From Oscillibacter valericigenes (lineage in GTDB: Bacteria > Bacillota > Clostridia > Oscillospirales > Oscillospiraceae), in NCBI RefSeq assembly GCF_021531435.1, contig NZ_JAFBIS010000001.1, positions 186,001 through 250,000 of the forward strand: a stretch of 64,000 bases of DNA, given 5' to 3'. The notes under the pieces were generated by a model. It saw only the letters and a program-made list of their open reading frames with translations. It did no database searches and had not been told where the DNA came from. The position numbers and the translations under genes were made by a program. Below, piece by piece: positions 1 to 8,580 of this stretch; the stretch's first letter is position 1, and each line of letters begins with the position of its first letter.

Positions 1-21
1 CGAGAGGAGCCGACCTTATGA
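1..21 (+). CDS. possible 3' tail of the preceding gene (partial)
   Basis: The frame beginning at base 1 reads six codons (REEPTL) and stops at TGA 19-21, overlapping the ATG of the next gene at 18-20 in an ATGA arrangement. Such overlap is common in tightly coupled operons, so this is probably the end of the preceding eCIS gene. The fragment is too short to identify. Confidence 0.35.
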   Translation, partial: REEPTL

Positions 22-3000
22 ACCACGACGAACTGACGCTGGACCCCCGGACCCAGGCGGACCTCTGCGCCCGGGTGGAGGAGCTGGCATCGTCCTATAC
101 GCCGGAATGGCGGTTTGACCGCCGGGACCCGGACATCGGTTCCACCCTGGCCCTCATTTACACGGGCCAGATGGCTGACAACATCCGGCGGCTGAACCAG
201 CTCCCGGAGAAGTACCATACGGAATTTGTGAACCTGCTGGGCCTGACGCTGCAGCCTGCCTATCCCGCCTCCGGCGTGGCCGTGGTGGAGCTGCTGCGGG
301 GGACGGTGCCCGGCGTGGCGCTGCCCCGGGGCTCCCGCCTGATGGCGGACGGGGCCGACGGCTCGCCGATTTTGTTTGAGACCACCGGCGATGTGTACCT
401 CACCAACGCCCGGATCACGGACGTTTTGTCCCTCTCCGGCACCCAGGGACGGATACAGCCCCTGCTGGGCGGCCCGAAGATGGCGCAGCTGGTGCCGCAG
501 ACGCAGGAACTGCCGGAGGCAGGCGCGGTGCCGGAGATGGCACCGGAGAGCCCCGAAGCTTTCCGCCTGTTTGACTACGAAGAACCGGGCATTGAGAAAA
601 ACGCCCTGCTGCTGTACCACCGCAGCATGTTCGGCGGCGACAGCAGCGTGCCCATTCAAATTGCCCTTACCACGCCGGAGGGGACCTCTCTGGCGTCTGA
701 GCTGACAGATTCCACCCGCTGGCGCTGGAGCTATTACGACGGCGAAGAGCTGCGGCCCTTTGCCAGCGTGGAGGAGCGGGACGGCACCGTGCTGCTGCGT
801 CGGGAGAGTGCCTCCGAGCCCTTGACGCTGGACGGCGCGGAATACCACCTCATCTGCCTGGAGGCCCTGGGCCCTGTTTCCACCGCCGTGACGGTGGGGG
901 ACATCCGGGTGGCTTCCGCCGGGGAACCGGCGGCGCCGGAGCTGATCCTCCACAACGGGGAGGAACTGGAAGCGGAAGCGTGTATGCCCTTCGGCGACAC
1001 GGCGTCTCTGTTCGACGAGTGCTACCTCTGCGACGATCAGGTGTTCGCCCAGCAGGGCGCGTCCGTGACGCTGACATTCCGGCTGGAGAGCCGGAAAAAG
1101 CTGCTGCGGCTGACGGCCCAGCAGGAGTCCGAGGAACTGAAGATCATCAAGCGCAAGCCCAGGGCGGTGCAGTACGACACGGCCTCCGCCGCGCCGGAGC
1201 GCATTGCCATGGAATATTTCAACGGCCGGGCCTGGCGCCGCCTGCCCTGCGACAGCGAGTGGGCAACCGTCATGGACGGCACCCACGGCGGCGAGATACG
1301 GATCACCTTCCAATGCCCGGCGGACTGGGTCCCGGTGCCGGTGAACGGTTACACGGGCAGGAGCCTGCGGCTGCGGGTCATCCAGGCCGATAACTGCTAC
1401 CTGCTGCCCTGCGAGCACACCATGCCGCTGCTGCGGGATGTGCGGTTGTCCTACGCCTATACCGGCCAGTGGAAGCAGCCCCAGCGGCTGCGGACGGTTT
1501 GCGGCACCCGGACAGAGGACCAGAGCAAGGCGCTGCTGGACGGCGGCCCGGTGACGGTGTTTGCTCCGCTGCCTTACCCGGCGGCGTCGCTGTACCTGGG
1601 CTTTGACCGTCCCCTGGAGGGCGCACCGGTGTCTGTACTGTTCGACGTGGAGGAAAACGTCCACTTCCGCATGGAGCCGGTGTGCTACGAGTATTCCACC
1701 CGCACAGGCTTCAAGCAGATGAAGGTCATCGACGGCACAGGGGACTTTTCCGGTGCCGGAACGGTGCTGTTCATGCCTCCGGCGGATTTCGCACCGCTGG
1801 AAGTAGAGGGCGTCCGCCGCTGGTGGCTGCGGCTGCGGGGCAGCGAAAACGCTGTCCGGGGCTATCACGCCCTGGTGCGGTCCATCCGGCTCAACGCCGT
1901 GGACATCCGCAACCAACAGACCCAGGACGAGGAAGCGTTCTATGTGGAGACGGCTGTCGCCAATATGACCTTCCCCCTGGCGGCCAAGAACATCCTCTCC
2001 GCCGAGGTATTCGTCAGCGAGCTGGGGCAGTTCTCCCGCCGCCAGATGCGGCAGATGCTGGAGGAACAGCCCCAGAACGTCCGGGTGGAGTACGATTTCC
2101 TGGGCGAGATCACCGCTTTTTATGTCCGCTGGACGGAGGTGGATACCTTTGACCGCTCCAAGCCCGGGGACCGGCACTATATGATCGACCGGGTGCGGAA
2201 CCTGCTGGTGTTCGGCGACGGCATCCACGTCCGTATCCCCCAGGCGCGCCCGGAGGCCGCCATCCTGGTGCGGGCGGTGAGCTGCGACGGCGCCCGGGGC
2301 AACGTGCCCGCCGGGGCCATCGACCGCTTTTTCGGCAATGTCATGTATGTCCAGTCCGTCCACAACCCGGTGGCTACCTACGCGGGCAGCGACCTGGAGG
2401 ACCTGGACAGCGCCCGCCGCCGGGGTGCCGACCTGCTCAGCGGCCGGGGACGGCTCATCAGCGAGCTGGACTTTGTGCGGGCGGTGCGGGCCTTCTCCGG
2501 GACGGTGGAGAAAGTGAAGTGCGTGACGGGCTGCGACATTGACGGAAAGCCCGACCCGTCCCTTATCACCATTGCCGTCATGACCAGGGATTACAGCGAG
2601 GGCGCCTATTCCTTCAACAACATCCGGGAACCCCTGCGGCGGCAGCTCCTGTCCCGGTGCGATGCCACCGTGACGCCGGAGTGTCTGGTGCTGTCAGAGC
2701 CGGTATATGTGGAGATCTCCGTCTCCGTCTGGGTGAAGGCGGACGACGCCGCCCGGGCCTTTGATGTGCAGAACCTCATTCTGGACAGTGTGCGGGACTT
2801 CCTGGACCCCCTGGCCAGGCCCGGTCACAGCGGCTGGGAGATCGGCACCCTGCCCTCTGAGGGGCAGCTGAAGATGCTGCTCCAGTCCTTGCGGTTCCCG
2901 GGCCATGTGGGGCGGATGATCGCCGTGGCCCGGTATGTGGACCGGAATGGCGTCCACGAAACGGGACTGGACCAGCTGCCGGATACGCCGTTTGCCATCG

Positions 3001-3041
3001 GCGTCAGCGGCGAGCACCATGTTTACATTGAATTTCAGTAA
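18..3041 (+). CDS. eCIS baseplate J-like protein (large, Afp11-type)
   Basis: Predicted structural baseplate wedge protein of a contractile injection system, 1007 residues. The N-terminus has the J-family layout: a short helical lead with PDIGSTLALIYTGQMADN, then VELLRGTVPGVALPRGSRL and an FETTGDVYLTNA segment. The C-terminal third carries the second J-like part, with SARRRGADLLSGRGRLISELDFVRAV around residues 795-820 followed by an alpha/beta segment. The length is well above phage gpJ (about 300) and fits the enlarged baseplate proteins of eCIS. GAGGAG lies about 8 bases before the ATG. It is followed after 21 bases by another J-like gene and then a tail protein I-like gene, the usual baseplate order. 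The exact Afp counterpart is inferred. Confidence 0.88.
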   Translation: MNHDELTLDPRTQADLCARVEELASSYTPEWRFDRRDPDIGSTLALIYTGQMADNIRRLNQLPEKYHTEFVNLLGLTLQPAYPASGVAVVELLRGTVPGVALPRGSRLMADGADGSPILFETTGDVYLTNARITDVLSLSGTQGRIQPLLGGPKMAQLVPQTQELPEAGAVPEMAPESPEAFRLFDYEEPGIEKNALLLYHRSMFGGDSSVPIQIALTTPEGTSLASELTDSTRWRWSYYDGEELRPFASVEERDGTVLLRRESASEPLTLDGAEYHLICLEALGPVSTAVTVGDIRVASAGEPAAPELILHNGEELEAEACMPFGDTASLFDECYLCDDQVFAQQGASVTLTFRLESRKKLLRLTAQQESEELKIIKRKPRAVQYDTASAAPERIAMEYFNGRAWRRLPCDSEWATVMDGTHGGEIRITFQCPADWVPVPVNGYTGRSLRLRVIQADNCYLLPCEHTMPLLRDVRLSYAYTGQWKQPQRLRTVCGTRTEDQSKALLDGGPVTVFAPLPYPAASLYLGFDRPLEGAPVSVLFDVEENVHFRMEPVCYEYSTRTGFKQMKVIDGTGDFSGAGTVLFMPPADFAPLEVEGVRRWWLRLRGSENAVRGYHALVRSIRLNAVDIRNQQTQDEEAFYVETAVANMTFPLAAKNILSAEVFVSELGQFSRRQMRQMLEEQPQNVRVEYDFLGEITAFYVRWTEVDTFDRSKPGDRHYMIDRVRNLLVFGDGIHVRIPQARPEAAILVRAVSCDGARGNVPAGAIDRFFGNVMYVQSVHNPVATYAGSDLEDLDSARRRGADLLSGRGRLISELDFVRAVRAFSGTVEKVKCVTGCDIDGKPDPSLITIAVMTRDYSEGAYSFNNIREPLRRQLLSRCDATVTPECLVLSEPVYVEISVSVWVKADDAARAFDVQNLILDSVRDFLDPLARPGHSGWEIGTLPSEGQLKMLLQSLRFPGHVGRMIAVARYVDRNGVHETGLDQLPDTPFAIGVSGEHHVYIEFQ

Positions 3042-3062
3042 AAATTCCGGGGAGGAGAGGCT

Positions 3063-5162
3063 ATGCTCAACAGTTTGAATCTCAGTGACAAGACCTATGA
3101 CGAGCTGCTGGCGGAGGCCGTGGCCCAGATTCCGCTCTATTCGGCGGAGTGGACCAACTTCAACGTCTCCGACCCCGGCATCACACTTTTGCAGAATCTG
3201 ACGGCTTTCCAGCTTTTGCAGCAGGAGGCCATCAACGACGTGCCCGAGGAGACCCGGCGGAAGCTCTTAAAGCTGGTGGGCTATACCGCCCGGGAGAACC
3301 GGGCGGCCACCGTGCTGGTGCAGGCGCCCGAACGAGGCGGTCCTATCCTGCCGGAGGGCCATCAGCTCTGGAGCGGCGCCATCCCCTTTGAGACCACCGG
3401 CACCGTGGCCCTGAATCCCTGGGGGCTGGCGGCGGTCTATGCCGGCGGCAGCGGCGGGGAGCGGGACGTGACCCGGCTGCTGGACCCTGCCACGGAGACC
3501 GTGGCCTATCCCTTCGGCCGGGAGCCGGAGCCGGGGAACAGTCTGATCTGTGTCCTCTCCGGCGTGCCGGAGATGGGAGAGCCGCTGCGACTGTGGTTCC
3601 AGGTGGCGGAGGAAGAATTGCGGACGCCTTTTACGGACGAGACGGAGATCCCCGCCTTTTCCCGTGTCCGCTGGCAGTATTGGACAGAGGGCGGCTGGCA
3701 GGACGCGGAGGCTCAGGACGAGACAATGGGCTTTCTGCGCTCCGGCTGCGTGACGCTGCGGCTGGAAGGAGAGTTGCCCGCGGAATGGACGGAAGCCCCG
3801 GTGCAGGGATGCGCCCTGCGGTGCTTGCTGGAGACGGCGGACTATGACCGCACGCCCCGGCTGCAGGCCCTGGCGGTCCACCTGTTTCCCATGGAGCAGC
3901 GGGAGACCCGGGTGCGCTGCTGCGTTTGCCCCGGCGACGAAAAAGCGGAGCTGCGGGGGCGGCTGCCCCTGATCGGGAATCTGCTGGTGTTCTGCCGGGA
4001 GGAGGCGGACGGCCCCTATTTCCTCTACCGGCAAGCGCCTGCAGCGGGAGTCCAGGGCCGGTTTTACCGGGTGGAAGAGGATTTTGAGGGCGTAACGCTG
4101 TGGTTCGACCCGGCCTTCGGCCATGTGCCCTGCGAAGCCGCAGACGCGGTGCGGGCCGTGTGCTATGACGAGGAGATGATCCACCATCGCCTGCTGGGGC
4201 CGGTGTACGGCTACGACAAGCAGGTGATCCAGCTGGACCTGGTGGCGGATGTGCTGCCGGAGAGTCTGCTGGTGGCGGTGGAGACAAAGAATCGGGACGG
4301 CGAGGCGGAGTACCGCTTCGTGGCGCCGGGAGAAAAGGGTCCGGGAGACTTTGCCTATCACCTGCGTTCCCGGGAGGCCCAGCTGGTCATCGACGAACCC
4401 GGGGGAGGTGGCTGCCAGCTCCTTCTGGCCGGCTGCGCCGTGACCCAGGGGAGCCGGGGCAACCTGCGGCACTGCACCACGCTGGAGCAGCGGGGCGGCT
4501 ACGACGGCACCGAGGTGGAGGCACGGTACTTCTGTCCGGCTCCCGGACGGGGCGGCGTGTCCTACGAGAGCGCGGAGGAGCTGCGGCTGCGGTTCTCCGC
4601 GGGGATGCGGCAGGTTTCCGTGGCGGTGCGGACGGAGGATTACGAGGTTTTGGTCCGCCAGACGCCGGGATTGTGCATCCACAAAGTAAAAGCTGTGGCA
4701 ATCGGCGGCAAAAATCTTGTCAAAATCGCTGTGAAGCCTTATACTGAAGAAGAACTGCCGAAGCTGACTCCGGAATACCTGCGGCAGCTCCGGGAGTTCC
4801 TGGAGCCCCGCCGGATGCTGACCACCCGGTTCGAGCTCTGCCAGCCCCGCTATGTGCCGGTGGGCGTCACCGCCACGCTGAGCATCCGGGGCATGGCGTC
4901 TCACGCCCGGGAAGAGGCGGAACGGCTTCTGCGGAGCCTTCTGGACCATGTGAACGGCCCCCAGGACTTCGGCGGCTGGGTCCGGTTCAACGAGCTGTAC
5001 CAGGCCCTCAGCGCCCTGCCTTTCGTGGAGGCGGTTGACGCCCTGAATTTGTATCCTGAAAGCCGGGACGCGGTGCTGATCGGCAGCGACATCCGCCTGG
5101 AGGATGACAGCCTGTGCTGTCCCGGTACCATCCGTCTGACGATTCGGGAACAGGGGAGGTAA
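3063..5162 (+). CDS. eCIS baseplate J-like protein (second copy type)
   Basis: Predicted second baseplate wedge component, 699 residues. The N-terminus contains the classic putative baseplate assembly signature WTNFNVSDPGITLLQNLTAF near residues 31-50, then a PEETRRKLLKLVGY segment and LPEGHQLWSGAIPFETT. The C-terminal part has SYESAEELRLRFSAGMRQVSVAVRTEDYE and LEPRRMLTTRFELCQPRYVPV, typical of the J-like C-terminal domain. It is related in layout to the 1007-residue protein upstream but much shorter, so the two probably occupy different baseplate positions. The ATG follows a GGGGAGGAGAGG ribosome binding site and the stop lies 3 bases before the next start, consistent with one transcript. 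Confidence 0.88.
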   Translation: MLNSLNLSDKTYDELLAEAVAQIPLYSAEWTNFNVSDPGITLLQNLTAFQLLQQEAINDVPEETRRKLLKLVGYTARENRAATVLVQAPERGGPILPEGHQLWSGAIPFETTGTVALNPWGLAAVYAGGSGGERDVTRLLDPATETVAYPFGREPEPGNSLICVLSGVPEMGEPLRLWFQVAEEELRTPFTDETEIPAFSRVRWQYWTEGGWQDAEAQDETMGFLRSGCVTLRLEGELPAEWTEAPVQGCALRCLLETADYDRTPRLQALAVHLFPMEQRETRVRCCVCPGDEKAELRGRLPLIGNLLVFCREEADGPYFLYRQAPAAGVQGRFYRVEEDFEGVTLWFDPAFGHVPCEAADAVRAVCYDEEMIHHRLLGPVYGYDKQVIQLDLVADVLPESLLVAVETKNRDGEAEYRFVAPGEKGPGDFAYHLRSREAQLVIDEPGGGGCQLLLAGCAVTQGSRGNLRHCTTLEQRGGYDGTEVEARYFCPAPGRGGVSYESAEELRLRFSAGMRQVSVAVRTEDYEVLVRQTPGLCIHKVKAVAIGGKNLVKIAVKPYTEEELPKLTPEYLRQLREFLEPRRMLTTRFELCQPRYVPVGVTATLSIRGMASHAREEAERLLRSLLDHVNGPQDFGGWVRFNELYQALSALPFVEAVDALNLYPESRDAVLIGSDIRLEDDSLCCPGTIRLTIREQGR

Positions 5163-5165
5163 GCC

Positions 5166-6260
5166 ATGGCTGACTATGGGATCAGAAAATACCGACTGAA
5201 CGGCGCATTGCTGAAACGCAGCCTGCTGGAGGGCTTTTCCCTGTCAGAGGACGGCGGCGTCCTGCGGACGGAGGGAAGCGGCGTCCATAGCGTATTTCTG
5301 CCGGGGCTGGACAGCGCCCAGCCGGACTGCGCCTGGGGACGGCTGTCCCTGCGGTGCAAGCTGGGAGCGGAATCCATGCTGACGGTCCGGGCCTTCGCCT
5401 CGAACCAGGATGCGGTCATCCGCAATAACGAGGTGGTGCGGATCGACGATTTTCTGCTGGACCCGGCCATTCCCCGGACGGAGAAGGAACGGCTCTTTAC
5501 CCTGGCGGACGGCATGGAGCGCTCCGGCGTGAAGGATGTGCTGCTGACGGGACAGACGGGCCGGTGGCTCTGGCTGTGGCTGGAGGTGGCCGGCGCGGAG
5601 GACGGCATTTTGGAGGACCTGCGGGTCTATGTGCCCGGAGATAACTTCTTCCGGACGTTCCCCCAGGTCTATCAGACGGACAACGACTTCCTGCAGAGGT
5701 ATCTGTCCATTTTTTCTACCATGTACCAGGAGTTCCAGGAGGAGATCGACGCTCTGCCGGAGCTGCTGGACGTGGACACCGCGCCGGAGGCGCTGCTGCC
5801 CATGTTCGCCCACTGGCTGGGCCTGGAGACGGATGAGGCGCTGTTTTCCCCGGAGGAGCTGCGCCGCCTGCTGAAGGCCGCCCCGGAGTTGATGGCCCGC
5901 AAGGGCACGAAGTGGGCGGTGGAAAAAGTAGTGAAGCTGTTCGTGGAGGAGCCGGTGTACATCGTGGAGCGGAACCTGCTGCAGTCGGACAAGCGGCACA
6001 GCGAGGACCTGTACGGCGCCACGCCGTATGACTTCACCGTGATGGTTGGTCGGAAGATGGATGAAAAGCTCCGGCTGCGGCTGAAGTTCCTCATCGACCA
6101 ATTCCGGCCCGCCCGGAGCCGGTGCCGCATCGTCTTCCTGGAGGAGTGCGGCGGTCTGGACGCCTTTACCTATCTGGACATCAATGGAACGGTGCTGCAA
6201 AACGCGCCGGGCAGCCTGGACGACGGCAAGGCGCTGACGGGCATGACCTACCTGCAATAA
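5166..6260 (+). CDS. phage tail protein I-like eCIS baseplate protein
   Basis: Predicted baseplate protein of the phage tail protein I family, 364 residues. The diagnostic middle part runs from FFRTFPQVYQTDNDFLQRYL (about residue 160) through an IDALPELLDVDTAPEALLPM segment and HWLGLETDE to a KGTKWAVEKVVKLFVEEPVY segment, the family pattern of aromatic-rich lead, ID-x-D-APxxxL and WLG. The N-terminal 150 residues look like an added beta-rich domain. In P2-like phages gpI joins gpJ at the baseplate edge, and here it directly follows two J-like genes. The ATG at 5166 has AGGGGAGGTAAGCC in front. It is the last structural eCIS gene on this strand before the regulatory genes. Confidence 0.85.
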   Translation: MADYGIRKYRLNGALLKRSLLEGFSLSEDGGVLRTEGSGVHSVFLPGLDSAQPDCAWGRLSLRCKLGAESMLTVRAFASNQDAVIRNNEVVRIDDFLLDPAIPRTEKERLFTLADGMERSGVKDVLLTGQTGRWLWLWLEVAGAEDGILEDLRVYVPGDNFFRTFPQVYQTDNDFLQRYLSIFSTMYQEFQEEIDALPELLDVDTAPEALLPMFAHWLGLETDEALFSPEELRRLLKAAPELMARKGTKWAVEKVVKLFVEEPVYIVERNLLQSDKRHSEDLYGATPYDFTVMVGRKMDEKLRLRLKFLIDQFRPARSRCRIVFLEECGGLDAFTYLDINGTVLQNAPGSLDDGKALTGMTYLQ

Positions 6261-6332
6261 AAACAGTCAATTCGGCGGGCCGCTGGCCAGAAAATGCGGC
6301 AGCCGCACAGTGTGCGGCCATGTGAGGTACAT

Positions 6333-6632
6333 ATGACGATTACGAAACTTCAAAATGGTGATGCCGTCACCCTGCAGGTGGACGGCCGCGTGGACACCAA
6401 TACCAGCCCTGAGCTGCAAAAGGCGATCCTGGAAGCCTTCCAGAGCGCCAAAAAGCTGACGCTGGACCTGGAAAAAGTGGTGTATGTCAGCAGCGCGGGA
6501 CTGCGTGCCCTGCTGCTGGGACAGAAGACCGCTTCCTCCAAGGGCGCCTCCATGGAGCTGCTGCATGTGGCCCCCACGGTGAAGGCCGTGCTGGATTCCG
6601 TGGGCTTTTCCAAGATACTGACTCTGCGATGA
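6333..6632 (+). CDS. STAS-domain anti-anti-sigma factor (SpoIIAA/RsbV-like)
   Basis: Single STAS domain of 99 residues. Members of this family bind and release RsbW/SpoIIAB-type anti-sigma kinases, controlled by phosphorylation of one serine. The core VVYVSSAGLRALLLGQKT (residues 49-66) aligns with the DSxGL phosphoacceptor loop, making Ser54 the likely site. I chose ATG 6333 rather than an in-frame start 39 bases upstream because GTGAGGTACAT precedes it and the fold begins at once (MTITKLQNGDAVTL). It lies 72 bases after the tail protein gene with no terminator seen between, so it may be read with the eCIS operon. No kinase or phosphatase is adjacent; candidates sit at 27022-29567. Role in eCIS control is inference. 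Confidence 0.9.
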   Translation: MTITKLQNGDAVTLQVDGRVDTNTSPELQKAILEAFQSAKKLTLDLEKVVYVSSAGLRALLLGQKTASSKGASMELLHVAPTVKAVLDSVGFSKILTLR

Positions 6633-6638
6633 GGAATC

Positions 6639-6681
6639 AAAAAAAGGACACTGCCGCAAGGAAGCGGCAGTGCCCTTTTTT
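6639..6681. terminator. bidirectional terminator between STAS gene and histidine kinase gene
   Basis: A GC-rich hairpin with a 12-bp stem (GGACACTGCCGC against GCGGCAGTGCCC, one mismatch) is flanked by seven A on the left and six T on the right. It therefore works in both directions, ending the + strand eCIS/STAS transcript and the - strand kinase transcript. Confidence 0.88.
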
Positions 6682-6694
6682 ACATATGACGTAT

Positions 6695-7651
6695 TCAGAC
6701 GGAAGGAAAGAGGGGCAGGGTCATGGAGATGCCCAGGCCCCGGCCTGGGGCGCTCTGGGCGGACACTGTACCGCCGTGGCCCTCGATGGCGCGGCGAACC
6801 AGGTACAGGCCGTAGCCCTGCCCGCCCACATGGTTGCTGCCCTGGTAGTTGGGCTCAAAGATATGGGCGGTCTCTTCGGCGGGAAGGCCCAGGCCGTCAT
6901 CCTGTACGAGCAGGGAGGCGCTGTCTCCCTGCCGGAGTATCCGGATGGTGATGACACCGGGGCGGCCCATATATTTCAGGGCGTTTTCCAACAGATTGAA
7001 CAGCACCCGGTTCAGCAGATATGTATCCGCCCGCATGGCAAGATGATCCTCGGGAGAGATCACCTGGATACGGACGCCCTGGTCCTCCGCGGCTGTCTCC
7101 ATATCCGCCGCGGCCTGCCGGACCAACGCTATCAGGTCCAGATCCGAATAGGTCAGCTTGCTGCTGTCCATGGTATCCGCCGCGGAGAACTGACGGCTGA
7201 TGGCTTCGGTCATGTACTGGCTCCGCTGGCTGATCTTCTCCAGATATTCCACCGCCACATCCGCGTCCTTGATGACGCCGCTGGACAGCAGCTCCGCGTA
7301 GCCCTGAATGATGGCCACGGGCATCCGCAGGCTGTGGGACAGGCCGCTGCGGAAGGCCTCCATTTCGGACTGGTTCCGTGCCTGCATTTCCGAGAGCTCC
7401 TGGGCGTGTTTTTTCTTCAGCGCGGCAAGCTCTTCACGATGGGCCTGTTCCCGGGCATCCAGGCTGCGCCGCTGAAAAGACCACAGAGCCGCCAGCAGTC
7501 CTGCCGCCGCGATCGTACATGCCAATCCCAGGCAGGCTGCCGGCAACGGCCCGTTCCGGTAGAGCTCGGCAGCCCACAGGCATCCGCAGGCCAGTATTGC
7601 CGCAGCCGTCAAAACGGCAAGGACGGTTTCTCTCTTTTTCAATGTGACCAT
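6695..7651 (-). CDS. membrane sensor histidine kinase
   Basis: Orthodox sensor kinase, 318 residues. Two N-terminal membrane segments (about residues 9-30 and 38-58) with almost no extracellular loop are followed by a coiled coil rich in Ala, Glu and Lys, the phosphoacceptor motif LSHSLRMPVAII (His106), and an ATPase domain with the N box NLLENALKY, G1 box DDGLGLP and G2 box GQGYGLYLV. The tiny outer loop suggests an intramembrane or partner-sensed signal. ATG 7651 is preferred over a GTG 57 bases upstream that lacks a ribosome binding site; GGAAAGAAG sits just before the chosen ATG. It is divergent from the response regulator at 7886, which is its probable partner. Its position inside an eCIS locus suggests a link to injection-system expression, but that is inferred. 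Confidence 0.9.
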   Translation of the reverse strand: MVTLKKRETVLAVLTAAAILACGCLWAAELYRNGPLPAACLGLACTIAAAGLLAALWSFQRRSLDAREQAHREELAALKKKHAQELSEMQARNQSEMEAFRSGLSHSLRMPVAIIQGYAELLSSGVIKDADVAVEYLEKISQRSQYMTEAISRQFSAADTMDSSKLTYSDLDLIALVRQAAADMETAAEDQGVRIQVISPEDHLAMRADTYLLNRVLFNLLENALKYMGRPGVITIRILRQGDSASLLVQDDGLGLPAEETAHIFEPNYQGSNHVGGQGYGLYLVRRAIEGHGGTVSAQSAPGRGLGISMTLPLFPSV

Positions 7652-7885
7652 CTTCTTTCCAAATGCTCCGATACGATATAAAGGGACAAAAAAGGACAGA
7701 AAAGACACAAAAGGGTGACAAAAGATCCACTGTGTGGTATAATACCTGAAAAGCAGATTCCGTATCGAAACAGGAGATGTTCAGCCCTTTGACATCTTAT
7801 TCGACATAAATAATGACATTATAATAAATGTTTGACCTATTTGCAATGCACAGATGTGAGTTTTTATAAAAAGGGAGGACTGCCC
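7652..7885. promoter_or_regulatory. divergent control region with seven GACA direct repeats and a promoter
   Basis: This 234-base gap separates the divergent kinase and regulator genes. A promoter toward the regulator is visible: -35 GTGACA (7715-7720), 17-bp spacer, -10 TATAAT (7738-7743). GACA occurs seven times in the same orientation, at 7685, 7695, 7704, 7717, 7791, 7803 and 7815. The first four abut the -35 box with steps of 9-13, and the last three are GACAT with an exact 12-base step. OmpR-family regulators bind direct repeats about 10-12 bp apart, so this may be an autoregulatory operator array. A second TATAAT at 7820-7825 follows the second group but has no well-spaced -35. Confidence 0.6.
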
Positions 7886-8566
7886 ATGTCTCATATCCTG
7901 CTGGTGGAAGACGATCAGGACCTGTCGATCATCACCCATGCGAATTTGACCTACGCGGGACACAAGGTGGACGATGCCTTTACCTGTGCCCAGGCGGAGG
8001 AGCTGCTTTCGCAAAATGAATACGACTTGATCTTGCTGGACATCATGCTGCCGGACCGCTCCGGCGATGACCTGTGCCGTTCCATCCGGCAGGACTGCGA
8101 CTGTCCCATCATTTTTATGAGCTGCCTGGAGGACAGTGAGACCATTGTGGACGCGCTGCGCAGCGGCGGCGACGACTATATGGTGAAGCCGGTCCGCTAC
8201 CCGGAGCTGCTGGCCCGGGTAGACGCAGTGATCCGCCGCTCCGGGCAGAAGAAGGAGATGCCCCAGGACAGTGCCCGGATGTTCAAATCCTTTTCCGTGG
8301 ATACGTCCCACCGCTGCATCCTGCGGGAGGGGGAACGGGTAGACCTATCCTCCATCGAATATGGGCTTCTGCGGTATATGATAGACCACCCCGATACGCT
8401 GCTGCTGTACCAGGACCTGTACCAGCATGTCTGGGAGACGGACAGCCTGGGGGATTTCCGCACGGTGATGGTACATATCTCCAATCTCCGCAAGAAGCTG
8501 GACCCGGATCACCGGGGCATCATCGAGACGGTGCGGGGCGCGGGCTATATTTTTTCCGATGTGTGA
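7886..8566 (+). CDS. OmpR/PhoB-family response regulator
   Basis: DNA-binding response regulator of 226 residues. The receiver domain (1-118) starts MSHILLVEDDQDL with the acidic pair, has the phosphoacceptor Asp52 in LILLDIMLP and Lys in MVKPVRYPELL. The C-terminal winged-helix domain (about 130-226) ends with the family pattern VMVHISNLRKKLDP...VRGAGYIFS. ATG 7886 follows AAGGGAGGACTGCCC; an earlier in-frame ATG has no such site. The stop lies 15 bases before the eCIS ATPase start, so regulator and ATPase are very likely cotranscribed. That makes control of the eCIS by this pair plausible. The paired kinase is divergent at 6695-7651. Confidence 0.93.
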   Translation: MSHILLVEDDQDLSIITHANLTYAGHKVDDAFTCAQAEELLSQNEYDLILLDIMLPDRSGDDLCRSIRQDCDCPIIFMSCLEDSETIVDALRSGGDDYMVKPVRYPELLARVDAVIRRSGQKKEMPQDSARMFKSFSVDTSHRCILREGERVDLSSIEYGLLRYMIDHPDTLLLYQDLYQHVWETDSLGDFRTVMVHISNLRKKLDPDHRGIIETVRGAGYIFSDV

Positions 8567-8580
8567 GCGGGAGGTGCCGA

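Noticed and set aside
3267-4949. A 560-codon - strand frame opposite the second baseplate gene
   Set aside because: Shadow frame; no ribosome binding site or recognisable motif, and the + strand product has clear J-like features.
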